The notes under the pieces: generated by a model
Seen by the model: only the letters and a program-made list of their open reading frames with translations
Told to the model about the DNA's origin: nothing
Database searches by the model: none
Made by a program: the position numbers and the translations under genes
DNA from: Morinoia aosen
Taxonomy: Eukaryota; Arthropoda; Malacostraca; Amphipoda; Talitridae
Direction: 5' to 3'
Assembly (NCBI GenBank): GCA_030386875.1
Contig: CM059576.1
Span: 12,652,058 to 12,716,057, forward strand
DNA: 64,000 nucleotides
In this document: in pieces, positions 10,008 to 19,453 of the stretch
Position numbering within the stretch: position 1 is the stretch's first letter
How the letters are laid out: each line of letters starts with the position of its first letter

Positions 10008-10229
10008 ATGGAACTTTACGCATACAAGATGGAGACGGCTGAATATTTCTATTTTCCATGTCTTAGAATATTTCTATTTTATACGGATTATTACTTGTTC
10101 TTAGTGTCGTTAATTATAACCCTTGATGTCGTTTTACTCGCCTTATGGAAATGTTTTGTTCATGTTTCACGCGAAATAAGGAGAAGAATTATTCATATTG
10201 CAAATAAAAACCAAATTGCACGCTTGTAG
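10008..10229 (+). CDS. G1 second small membrane-protein ORF
   Basis: A 73-residue ORF from the ATG at 10008. An aromatic and hydrophobic core (FLFYTDYYLFLVSLIITLDV) predicts one or two membrane spans, followed by a basic tail (SREIRRRIIHI). It lies 86 bp after the preceding small ORF in the 3' part of the element. The hydrophobic plus basic layout parallels its neighbour, but I see no clear sequence similarity. It could be a chance ORF in AT-rich DNA. Confidence 0.35.
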   Translation: MELYAYKMETAEYFYFPCLRIFLFYTDYYLFLVSLIITLDVVLLALWKCFVHVSREIRRRIIHIANKNQIARL

Positions 10230-10992
10230 ATTGGTTGAATTGAATTAGTTCATTTATTGATTACTCTATTTAATTTACTTTCAATATTTAATTTAGTTGA
10301 ATTGAAATAAGTTAATTGAATCGTAGGACGATTTGAATCCTACGGAAAAGCAAATCAACTTTTACCTTGCCATTTGTAGTAATGTAATGTATTGTTTTGC
10401 GTATATAAACTTATATTCTATATCTTTATATAATATAGATTTATGAAGGATTTTTCCTTCTAAAATTTTCATTTTCATTAAAATTTTTGTTTCTCGATTT
10501 GACGGTATGTGTCCAGTTTGTTCAAAAAAAGTGTACCTTATGGAGATGATTTATTACGTACGCGATTTGATTTTTGATTTTGATAAGTTAATAAAATTGT
10601 GTGGTGTATCCAATATTGAATTTGAATTGAATTAATAAGAATAAATTGATAAATAATTTGTTTGAAGCTAAGTGGGAAGAGTAATTAATTAGTTGATTTT
10701 GGATAATAAATCAAGTATTGAATTGAAACTAAAATTAATAATGTTTAACGAGATGTAGGATTGCCGTTGAATTTTGTTGAATTTATGCTCTGCTAAAGAC
10801 AGCAAAAGCCATACCTGCCTACCTCCGTTCATAATTCGGAAGCATTTTGTGTCATACGTTCTGATCTGTTCGAATTAACTTGACGGATTGTAAGATTAAT
10901 TGATAGTCAAAGGAAAATCAAAGTTAATTGAATAACGTTTTAAGAAAATTTTTATTGTAATAAAGAATTTTTCAATATGGGGGGAACAATTA
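10230..10992 (+). other. G1 3' non-coding region with polypurine tract
   Basis: AT-rich sequence rich in ttgaattgaa-type runs and without a gene. GGGGGGAA at 10979-10986, six bases before the 3' LTR, is the likely polypurine tract that primes plus-strand DNA synthesis. Confidence 0.65.
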
Positions 10993-11324
10993 TGTGCGCC
11001 CGCCGAGTATATAAATAGAACCGGCAAGAGACATCGCCGTTCACTAGCGGTGGCCTGCCGTAGAGGTAGCATTTAAAAAGAGTCGTCGCTGTTCAGTAGC
11101 AGAAGCGTGACTGTCGAGGAAGCACCTGTACAGATCACAGATGCGTTATAGAAGTAACACCACTTCGTATCAGCCCCTACCGTCCGATCTAACAGATTCT
11201 TTGCCAATTTAGAAACCTGTGCCAATTCCGAAGTACCAATAAAGGATAACCACGTTACTGCCTTGAGTCACTCCCGAACCTCATTCGCGTTAGTTTCGAC
11301 CTGTACGTGGAAAAGGCCGGAACA
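10993..11324 (+). repeat. G1 3' LTR
   Basis: A 332-bp copy of 1733-2064, TGT...ACA, with one base difference seen. Followed at once by TTAG, matching the four bases before the 5' LTR. Confidence 0.95.
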
Positions 11325-11536
11325 TTAGGAACATTAATATTTGCGACGATGTCACGCGCCAGTTGAGTCCTATCAACATTACTACCAGCACTAGCACCTG
11401 CACCTGCACTTGTGGTCGGAGTCGTCATCGCGGTAATATGAGTAACACTATTAACTCTAGGTTTACTAACCCGTCCGGACTTTGTCACTGTCGGATCTAT
11501 CCGTATGAATTCGTCACTGTCCGAACTATCAGACAT
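11325..11536 (-). pseudogene. G2 gag, N-terminal part (cut off by G1 insertion)
   Basis: The minus-strand frame begins MSDSSDSDEFIRIDPTVTKS, clearly related to the G1 gag N-terminus (MSDSDSDGYEYIRT). A Thr/Ser/Ala-rich stretch follows and ends VANINVPN at the G1 junction. The rest of the gene resumes at 1731 on the other side of G1. This pairing defines the insertion site. Confidence 0.85.
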
Positions 11537-12801
11537 ACAGCACTATTGTACGAATTTTTCTATTCAATCAAAGGTAAAAATAATATGCAATAAAATAACG
11601 TCGTACTCCGCAAAACAAAAAAAGAAGAAACACATCTAATTTCAACAATATACACAAAAATTAAATAAGAGTACACGCAAAATTAAATAATACACGCAAT
11701 TAAATAATCGCAAAACTAGCAATAATAGCCTCACTGCTCTTTAACAATTAAAACATCAAGAACACAATACACAATCTCCAGAGAAATTCTCGACTCTCTA
11801 GGCGAGCTTGGTAACACTCTAGGTAACACTCTAGCACTTTTATGGCAGAACTCTTACGTTAAACAACAAAAACGAGATTTCTTTCGAATGTTTTAGCACT
11901 GAATAAACCCAAATTACTGCCTCACTGCTTCTATTAAACCTGCTACTCAGAAACAGCTTAAATATTACACTTACTCTAGTTATTGAAGATAAACAGACGA
12001 TTACTCGGCTAATCCACACGGACTATCGACGCACTGCGTCTTACACAACGTTTAAGAGGCAACTGTCGCTACTTGGCTTGCAGTGACAGTGCGGACGTGC
12101 ACTTGCTGCTCAGCGCTAGAGACAAGGTCTTTGCAATAAGTGCATACAAAAAAAATACAGCCTGCCTAGCGACAAAACACAGAGCTGGCGCGGGTACATG
12201 CGCACTTAGAGAGAGAAAAAAATTTTCAATAAGACTTAACTGCAACAAGAATGGAGTCTGCTGCGCACGTCGCTTGATGCTGGAGATATGCTGCTGCGGT
12301 TGCCCGTTGTTGAAGTGCAGGTAAAAACGTCGACTGATGATGCAGATGACTCAAATTGGATGACTTTTAAACGTACTCGTGTTGGATTACTTTTAATTTC
12401 GTCACACAGTGCGGAACACCTTTTATTCAGCTACAGTTCGTAATTTTAGTTGACACTTTATTACAAGTTCTTGATGACTCACACAATTGTTCCTTTATTG
12501 AATGTTCGTTGCGGGGAATGCTGCGATTTTGACCTCAAACACGAGTTCAATGTCTACTCCTGCTTCATACACCAGGATCCGAGTACGAAATGGTGAATCT
12601 AGGTTTAGGAAGATTGTGAATTGGGAGTAAGCCTCTTGCAACACTTCCTTAGGGATTTTGAACCCGAACACAAATGCAGATTCTTGCGGTTGCCACACTT
12701 GGGTATTATTTCCGTTACACATTGAGATTTTATAATGTTCCAAATAGTCAGTTACTGGACACTTCTCTTCTCAATTAATAATACACGTCTACGTGAGTTC
12801 C
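11537..12801 (-). other. G2 untranslated leader
   Basis: About 1.3 kb between the putative G2 primer site and its gag start, matching the long leader of G1 in position. No gene is supported; an 82-codon minus-strand ORF at 12495-12743 has no recognisable domain. Confidence 0.45.
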
Positions 12802-13000
12802 GGTCACCACAAACTGTCGTTACCAATATACGGTGGGTCAATGATAATCAGAGGTAGCTTGGCGGAGAGTTTATTAGGCAACGGCACAGGAGGACGAGCG
12901 AATCGAAAGAGCACCGCAGACTGAACGCGCATGGCTTTTATAAGGTGAGTACAGATCAAGAATACAGATGTGCATGGCAACGCCTGCATATATACATTTA
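12802..13000 (-). repeat. Putative G2 5' LTR (U5/R part) and primer site
   Basis: On the minus strand TGGTGACC (12802-12809) matches the G1 primer site and lies five bases from a possible LTR end ACA (complement of 12815-12817). Upstream on the minus strand are AATAAA (complement of tttatt near 12868) and TATAAAAG (near 12940), in the order expected of an LTR. The outer end is uncertain because the partner LTR is missing; 13000 is approximate. Confidence 0.45.
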
Positions 13001-13559
13001 TGTGATAGCGAATTTGTTAAAACTCAATGTCAACTTATTCTGAACTTAAATGATAAGTAACTTATCCCTAAATATCGAGTTAACTGAAGTCACGAAATCA
13101 AAGAAATATTGAGTCAGCGTTAGATTAATATTATTTATCCGGTATTATTTACACCATTCTTCTGTGACTAAACGCCAGATGTCTTCTTAAATTTATACAA
13201 ATCAATAAATGTATATATTTTGTGCGTAATTTGTGGCATGTTATCACAATGGGCATGTGAGTGAACACATCAAATTGGTTGGTGCGTGTGTCTGTGACGC
13301 TCACAAGGACGCTCAACGACCGTATCTGTGATACGAGTTTCACCAGTGCACAAGTACAAGAATATTTTAATGGCGGGTACTGTTGGCATGGATATATTTG
13401 TTGGGCATCCACAGCTGGAGGATTTGTCTGAAGGAAATATCGAATCCCATCATTTTGGACGGGTCGTGTACATTATTATATTATTATATTATAATTATAT
13501 AAATATTAATATAAATATATTATTATTATTGGGTCGTTATATTATTTCTTCCTTTCTTA
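13001..13559. other. Non-coding, with AT low-complexity tract
   Basis: No gene is recognisable. From about 13468 to 13531 the sequence is a run of tta and ata units, simple low-complexity DNA. Confidence 0.5.
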
Positions 13560-13740
13560 TTAGATATGACTTGCTTCTTTTTCATCCACCTGAATGCAGT
13601 CATAACATTTATTCCAAGTGCGTTTGCAACTTTCTTCCAATCCTCTTAAGTATTGTAAGCTTCTATTAATCTCTGTCTGTCGCGCATCTGTTTTATTATA
13701 CTTCATTTTGAAGGTTGTGGTTTCTGAAAGATGAAGATGT
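13560..13740 (-). pseudogene. Degenerate helix-turn-helix transposase N-terminus
   Basis: Two minus-strand frames give MKYNKTDARQTEINRSLQYL followed, after a one-base shift, by DWKKVANALGINVMTAFRWM. The latter fits an HTH of the kind found at the N-terminus of some DDE transposases (WK..A..LG....TA.RW). No catalytic domain follows. The assignment is tentative and the gene is dead. Confidence 0.3.
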
Positions 13741-14101
13741 TTGGAGATGAGGTGTAAACTTATTGCTGATGACAGTAGCATGTCTACACAAGGTGCAGCG
13801 TGATGTGCTGCGGCAATGTGCAACGTAGCAGTATCTCTGTGATGCTTCTTTGATCGAAGTGTCTGAGATATTACTCCTTTGTCTAATGGTTTGATAATGA
13901 GTAATGATTCATATAACGAAAATTATATTCTGTATTTTTTTAAATTATACCCAGCAAAAACTCTGTCTCTTTGTATGCATTATTGGAATAAAATCACTTT
14001 ACAAAGACAATATAAATATCTCTAAGATTCTTTCAAATAACATTATAAAGCCAATAAAATTCGTATGTAATAATTCAAAATTGAAAAAGAGCAAATCAGA
14101 T
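13741..14101. other. Non-coding
   Basis: Nothing recognised; AT-rich with short ORFs that show no domain. Confidence 0.4.
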
Positions 14102-14352
14102 TTCACTTGGAGCAATTCTATTTTCACGAGGAACAAAGTAAAATTCACTTGGAGCACATCTATTTTCATGAGGAGCAAATTTTAAACAATTTAAACAATT
14201 TATTTACCACGTACAGGAGATACAGAGGTAGAATGTTTCTTAAGTCTAGTACAATGGTCAAAATAGAATATCGCCACCTAAAAAATTAAAATACACTTTG
14301 AGCAATTCCAATTTCGTGAGGATCAAATCAAAATTCATTTGGAGCAAATCAA
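14102..14352. repeat. About 43-bp tandem repeats (two pairs)
   Basis: A unit containing cacttggagcaattctattt and a gaggaacaaa-like tail occurs twice in tandem at about 14102-14185 and again, more diverged, at 14290-14352. Not coding. Confidence 0.6.
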
Positions 14353-14505
14353 CTTGTAAATCGTATAGTGCTTGATAAGTGAATTTATGTAGAATTTTCA
14401 ACAGATTTAATGTCTGCATTTCTCCAAAGAAGTTGACCTGGGTCGACATACAACGCCTGCGAGAGGCGAGACTACCCGCTGTTGGGTCTCCGCAGGTGCC
14501 ACAAC

Positions 14506-14790
14506 ACGAGGCAGTGTAACGGGGCACGTGCACTCTGTTCTATAGAGCTTACCTTCAAGCCACAGCAGGAAGCAGTGAAACGGGGCACGTGCACTCTGTT
14601 CTATAGAGCTTACCTTTAAGCCACAACAGGAGGCAGTGTAACGGGGCAGTGCACTCTGTTCTATAGAGCTTACCTTTAAGCCACAACAGGAGGCAGCGTA
14701 ACGGGGCACGTGCACTCTGTTCTATAGAGCTTACCTTTAAGACACAACATGAGGCAGTGTAACGGGGCAGTTCACTCTGTTCTATAGAAC
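14506..14790. repeat. 61-bp tandem repeat, about five copies
   Basis: A unit of about 61 bp (ggggcacgtgcactctgttc, tatagagcttacc, then a CA-rich part) is repeated with starts near 14521, 14582, 14643, 14703 and 14764. Three copies keep the palindrome CACGTG; the others lost two or more bases there. The open frames across it are by-products of repetition. Confidence 0.85.
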
Positions 14791-15349
14791 GGTGGTTTAC
14801 AAGCTTTTACATCCGCCGCGACCTCTTTTAAAATATTTTCTCTGGGCACGACCCCTTAAATTCCATCCAATTAAAATAATAAGATATATATGTAGCAGAA
14901 AATTTTAACGTTGTTTATAAATCTATGGATACCGTCAGTGGTACTGAACAACATTACTTACATCCAGTTAGTGGGGTTGATGCGCCTGCATTATCTCACA
15001 CAGAAGGTCAAATCTAGCCTCTATTTTGTTAATGCTGTCCTAAGTACAGTTTCAACATTTCCCAGACGCGATCGCTGTTTCGTTTTGAAATTATTCTATG
15101 CTGAAAAAAACCCTTTCACATAAATATTTTGACGCGAAAGATAGAAAACCATCCATTACAAGTCGTGACGAGTTTGGATATTCCAATGGATGTAACCCAA
15201 ACCGAATTTAGACTCATTTTACCGAACATAATGTTTAGAGAAGAATCAGAAGGAAGTTCTGCAAATTCTTCTCGTGCCTTTAATGTGAGATGACGCGCTT
15301 TTTCGACTTCAGCATCAAACGGATTTTGGATCCAATCAAATCCGCTCAT
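14791..15349 (-). pseudogene. hAT (Buster/ZBED5-like) transposase C-terminal fragment with terminal repeat
   Basis: On the minus strand 15116-15349 encodes FDWIQNPFDAEVEKARHLTL and EEFAELPSDSSLNIMFGKM, matching my knowledge of the region before the hATC dimerisation domain of Buster-type transposases. Further on, after frame breaks, KIEARFDLLCEIMQAHQPH (near 14990-15030) matches their C-terminal end. At 14791 onwards the plus strand reads ggtggtttacaagctttt, similar to the terminal repeat of this hAT group (ggtggttctcaacctttt). It is a 5'-truncated, frameshifted copy. Confidence 0.6.
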
Positions 15350-15796
15350 GCCTGATTCTTAAAACAATACCTGTCAAAATTTTCCCCGAGTCTATCATGT
15401 GCCTAATTATAATTAATTTAATCATTTCAAAATTTATTTATTTTCTGAGATGAACTCATCCAGACATGGAAATATCTCACATGAGTCAGTGTTTACATTC
15501 ATCAACCATACATTAACTTCCTTCAGGAACGCTTGAATTTTTTACGTTAATGTGAGAACATTTATTTTTTGCCTTGAAATGGTTTAATGAGGTTATTGGG
15601 CTTGTCATGAATATTTGATAAATAACACAGATGGGAAAGTCAATTTCGGTGTTGGAAAGGTTTTCTCAATTATAAATCGTTTATAGATTAAGAAACATGA
15701 CTTCATATATTAAAGCGATGAGCCTTCTTGAAGCGCGACCTCTTGAAACTTGCGCAAACTAGATGGCTGTCAAGGGAATAAGTTATAGCGGTAATT
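15350..15796. other. Non-coding
   Basis: AT-rich; no recognisable gene or repeat. Confidence 0.4.
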
Positions 15797-15991
15797 TTAG
15801 AACAGTGCGATGCCTAGGTCGCCTCTAATAGCTTCTGTAGCTGTCCATGTCGGAGCACCCAATGCTAGACGTCCTACCTTATTTTGTATTACATCCAGCC
15901 TCCCAATGTCACTTCCATTCCAAGCAAGAGCACTCATACCATACATGGCACTAGGTACAGCAACATATACTTCCACATTCCTCTCACACAT
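15797..15991 (-). pseudogene. LINE reverse transcriptase C-terminal scrap
   Basis: A 64-codon frame reading SAMYGMSALAWN, LDVIQNKVGRLALGA and ATEAIRGDLG. This matches the end of the thumb region of insect non-LTR RTs (L..VQN.V.R..LG......EA.RGD.G). No other part of the element is nearby, so it is an isolated fragment. Confidence 0.5.
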
Positions 15992-17150
15992 TCATTCGTT
16001 TTTGCTCTGTATTTGGCCACACTACTTAACCGTCCACTCTACTGCATTGCTTTTGCCACTTTCCCACCCTTAGTTCAAGTGCATAAATTTTCACTTATCA
16101 TACAACCTAGATATTTGTATTCTTTAGTATATTTATTTGTATTTTTTGTATTCACTCAATACTGCGCTGGTGCTCACAACAGGTCACAGAAGGCAATGTG
16201 GAGGCTTTTTCCATTCCGTGAGAACTCAATTTGAAAATAGCAAACACATTTGAGAAATACTTTAGTCGCTAATGAAACAAAGCTTTAAGCTGAGAAGTAA
16301 TTAATTGTTTTCAAAATGAAAAAAATAATAATTCATGAAGATAAGTTTTTTTTATAGATATTTGATAAGATTTTGAAGTTTGACTATTGATGCTCTATTG
16401 CAATTTATGCAAATGAATCCAAACTAATGAATGATCTACGTTGTTTCAAGACGGATTTTTAGCGATAAGGCTCTTAAAATTAATTTCCATAAAGTCAATA
16501 GATAATTTTTGAAGCTCTAAGGGCTAAGCAATTGGTGAACACGTCCGAGATAGTAAAGCATGGAACGGAGGTAGGGAGCTTACGATGATAGTGTGAGAAA
16601 TGACATCATTAATACAGGGTGTTGTTTAATTCGATGCACACATTTTAACCACAGTTATAGAAAGTTTTGAAAAGCTCACTCTGTGGTGATTTTATTGTTC
16701 AAAAAATCAAATTTCGAACAAAGTTACATCACTTCAAATTTTTTCCCATAATATACTTTTGGTTATAAAAATTTCGTTTCGCGGCTGATTTTGATGAAAA
16801 TTTAATTCAGGGTCATGCGCAGCCTACTTCTGAAGTATGTATTGTAAAACTGCAAAATATTAATCCATAAAGCAATTTTGGAAGTCTAAAGTCAAAGCCA
16901 AATACGTTTATGTTCTCAATTGAAAATGTACAAAAAACTTACTCCGTCACAAGGTTCACGAAAAGAGCCTTTGAAAGATATAATAAAATTACTATTCATG
17001 TTCCACTTTACTACTTCAAAATCAATTTCCACGACCAAAACAGCCGCCCGGCCCAGACGTTGCCTCACTACAAGGCCGCTCTCGTCGCGTCGCGCCGGCG
17101 TGTGACATAAACTGACTTGTTTACCTTGTGAAGTGAAGTATTGTGGGTCT
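15992..17150. other. Non-coding
   Basis: No gene recognised. Around 16614 acagggtgttgtttaattcg resembles a transposon end, but no partner was found. Confidence 0.35.
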
Positions 17151-17438
17151 ACGGGCACATTTTGTTGCCGTGTAAATTACGTTCAAATTTAAACAAAGCC
17201 TGCGCACAAACTTAAGGAGGCGATTTTAAAATGTCTCCGTATTTCAGAACTTGAATTAATGAACTAGTAAGAAACACGTAACTTGTTTAAAAACTTATAT
17301 AAATAAACAAGTAAGAACCAATTAGTTTATTTATTCAAATTCTGAAATCTGGACCCAATGTAAAATGGCCTCGTCAAGCTTGAGCGCAAACTTTGTTTAA
17401 ATTTGGAGGTAATTTACACGGGAGCAAAATGTGCCCGT
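17151..17438. mobile_element. 288-bp hairpin (MITE-like) element
   Basis: The first bases acgggcacattttg are matched in reverse by caaaatgtgcccgt at the end, and the complementarity continues inward for roughly 130 bp per arm (for example the attcaaatttaaacaaag region against ctttgtttaaatttgg). Non-coding, so it would depend on another element's transposase. A target duplication was not clear. Confidence 0.7.
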
Positions 17439-17823
17439 TTTGTTCAAGCCAACTTCGCACGGTCGACCTCAGCTTTCGAAGATTATCTGCCTGTATTTAC
17501 AATCAGAGTCCACCATGACTCTCGAAATATATGAAAACGAAACTTATGAAGGAAACACTGGGCAAGAGATCAAGTTAAATATCAAACCCATATTAAGTTG
17601 TAAAGTTTGATATTGTTAATTTTAATAACATACTGATTACAATTTATTTTCAATCGTGTGTTCATGTTGATATGATTTTTAGTAATATTTTACATTTTCT
17701 CATATATATTGTTTCAAACATTCGAAATAAAAAAGTTTTTCACAGTATTTTCTCTAACACGAATGATAATTTTTTGATTGATAACCAAATAATTTTAAAG
17801 TAGAATTAGTTGACCCCCGCACT
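17439..17823. other. Non-coding
   Basis: AT-rich; nothing recognised. Confidence 0.4.
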
Positions 17824-18845
17824 CACACCAGCACCGTACCTACACCACCACCGTACCTACATCACCACAGACCTACATCACCACCGTACCTACACCACCG
17901 TACCTACACCACCACCGTACCTACATCACCACCGTACCTACACCACCGTACCTACACCACCACCGTACCTACACCACCACCGTACCTACATCACCACCGT
18001 ACCTACATCACCACCGTACCTACACCACCGTACCTACACCACCACCGTACCTACACCACCACCGTACCTACATCACCACCGTACCTACATCACCACCGTA
18101 CCTACACCACCACCGTACCTACATCACCACCGTACCTACACCACCACCGTACCTGCACCAGCACCGTACCTACACCACCACCGTACCTACATCACCACCG
18201 TACCTACATCACCACCGTACCTACACCACCGTACCTACACCACCACCGTACCTACACCACCACCGTACCTACATCACCACCGTACCTACATCACCACCGT
18301 ACCTACACCACCACCGTACCTACATCACCACCGTACCTACACCACCACCGTACCTACATCGCCACCGTACCTACACCACCACCGTACCTACACCACCACC
18401 GTACCTACATCACCACCGTACCTACACCACCACCGTACCTACATCACCACCGTACCTACACCACCACCGTACCTGCACCAGCACCGTACCTACACCAGCA
18501 CCGTACCTACACCACCGCCGTACCTACATCAGCACCGTACCTACACCACCACCGTACCTGCACCACAACCGTACCTACACCACCACCGGACCTACACCAC
18601 CACCGTACCTGCACCAGCACCGTACCTACACCAGCACCGTACCTACACCAGCACCGTGCCTACACCAGCACCGTACCTACACCACCACCGTACCTACACC
18701 ACCACCGTACCTGCACCAGCACCGTACCCACACCACCACCGTACCTACACCACCACCGTACCTACACCAGCACCGTACCTACACCACCACCGTACCTACA
18801 CCACCACCGAACCTACACCACCACCGTACCTACACCACCACCGTT
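17824..18845. repeat. 15-bp minisatellite (accaccaccgtacct), about 1 kb
   Basis: Roughly 68 copies of a 15-bp unit, with some 12-bp variants missing one acc triplet and some variants with atc or agc. Since 15 and 12 are multiples of three all frames stay open, giving a 378-codon ORF of Thr/Pro/Tyr/Leu/His repeats. I regard that ORF as an artefact. Confidence 0.9.
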
Positions 18846-19070
18846 TCAACAGTAAATACTTTTGTTCTCTTCACCCGACTGAACATTTCCAATTTCAGAT
18901 AACTTGTGTAACCCTCATATACGATGAATTTCACAAATTGCGGTAAATATTTCATATCTCAAAACAAATAGCACATTTCATATGATGTAGTCGATCAAGT
19001 GGAAATTTTTGTTATATTGGAAACGGTGCCTGACCAAATTACAATTTACACAAAACATGCCTTTTGTTTG
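18846..19070. other. Non-coding flank of L3
   Basis: AT-rich; ends in GTTTG (19066-19070), the left copy of the L3 target duplication. Confidence 0.6.
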
Positions 19071-19414
19071 TGTTGGCTCACCTTAAAAGTTCTGCTCGGT
19101 GCACTTCACCGCCAGCAGAGCCGCCAAGCAGCTGCCGCAGCTGGTTGACCTTCCTCGTAGGCCCAGAGGAATATCGAAAGCAAGGCACCCGCCTTGCTTT
19201 ACAAACGTAACGAAAGAAACACTCCGGCACAACAACGCGAACCGAAGAGCGAAATCACACGCGCGACTACCCTCCACAACTGCCATAAGTACACTGCCGC
19301 GACTCAGCCGCAGCCAGTCGGCGGCGGCAGCCAGTCGGCTGCGACAGCCAGGTCGGCTGCAGCAGCCAGATCCCAATTCTTAGGATCTGCGGCGGCAAAT
19401 TCTTCAACGCCACA
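19071..19414 (-). repeat. L3 3' LTR
   Basis: A 344-bp repeat of 23733-24074. Contains GC-rich agtcggcggcggcagcc-type sub-repeats. On the minus strand it is preceded by the purine-rich tract at 19415-19424. Confidence 0.93.
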
Positions 19415-19424
19415 TCTCCCCCAG
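19415..19424 (-). promoter_or_regulatory. L3 polypurine tract
   Basis: The minus strand reads CTGGGGGAGA directly against the LTR boundary, as expected for the plus-strand primer. Confidence 0.65.
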
Positions 19425-19453
19425 TTTCTCACGAAACTCACAGTGCCTGGTGC

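Larger units (their letters stand above)
1733..11324 (+). mobile_element. G1: near-complete Ty3/Gypsy LTR retrotransposon
   Basis: A 9.6-kb element bounded by two 332-bp LTRs that begin TGT and end ACA and differ at one position seen (1841 versus 11101). It is flanked by a 4-bp target duplication TTAG (1729-1732 and 11325-11328). Order: 5' LTR, primer site, leader, gag, -1 frameshift, pol (protease, RT, RNase H, integrase), two small ORFs, polypurine tract, 3' LTR. RT-RNase H-integrase order and D,D(35)E integrase place it in Ty3/Gypsy. It inserted into the gag gene of a related minus-strand element, G2. LTR identity shows a very recent insertion; one in-frame TGA in gag suggests this copy is not autonomous. 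Confidence 0.95.

Noticed and set aside
12495-12743. 82-codon minus ORF in the G2 leader
   Set aside because: No recognisable domain, no counterpart in the G1 leader.
17810-18946. 378-codon plus ORF of Thr/Pro/Tyr/His repeats
   Set aside because: It is a 15/12-bp minisatellite whose unit length is a multiple of three, so every frame stays open; no start context or non-repeat domain.
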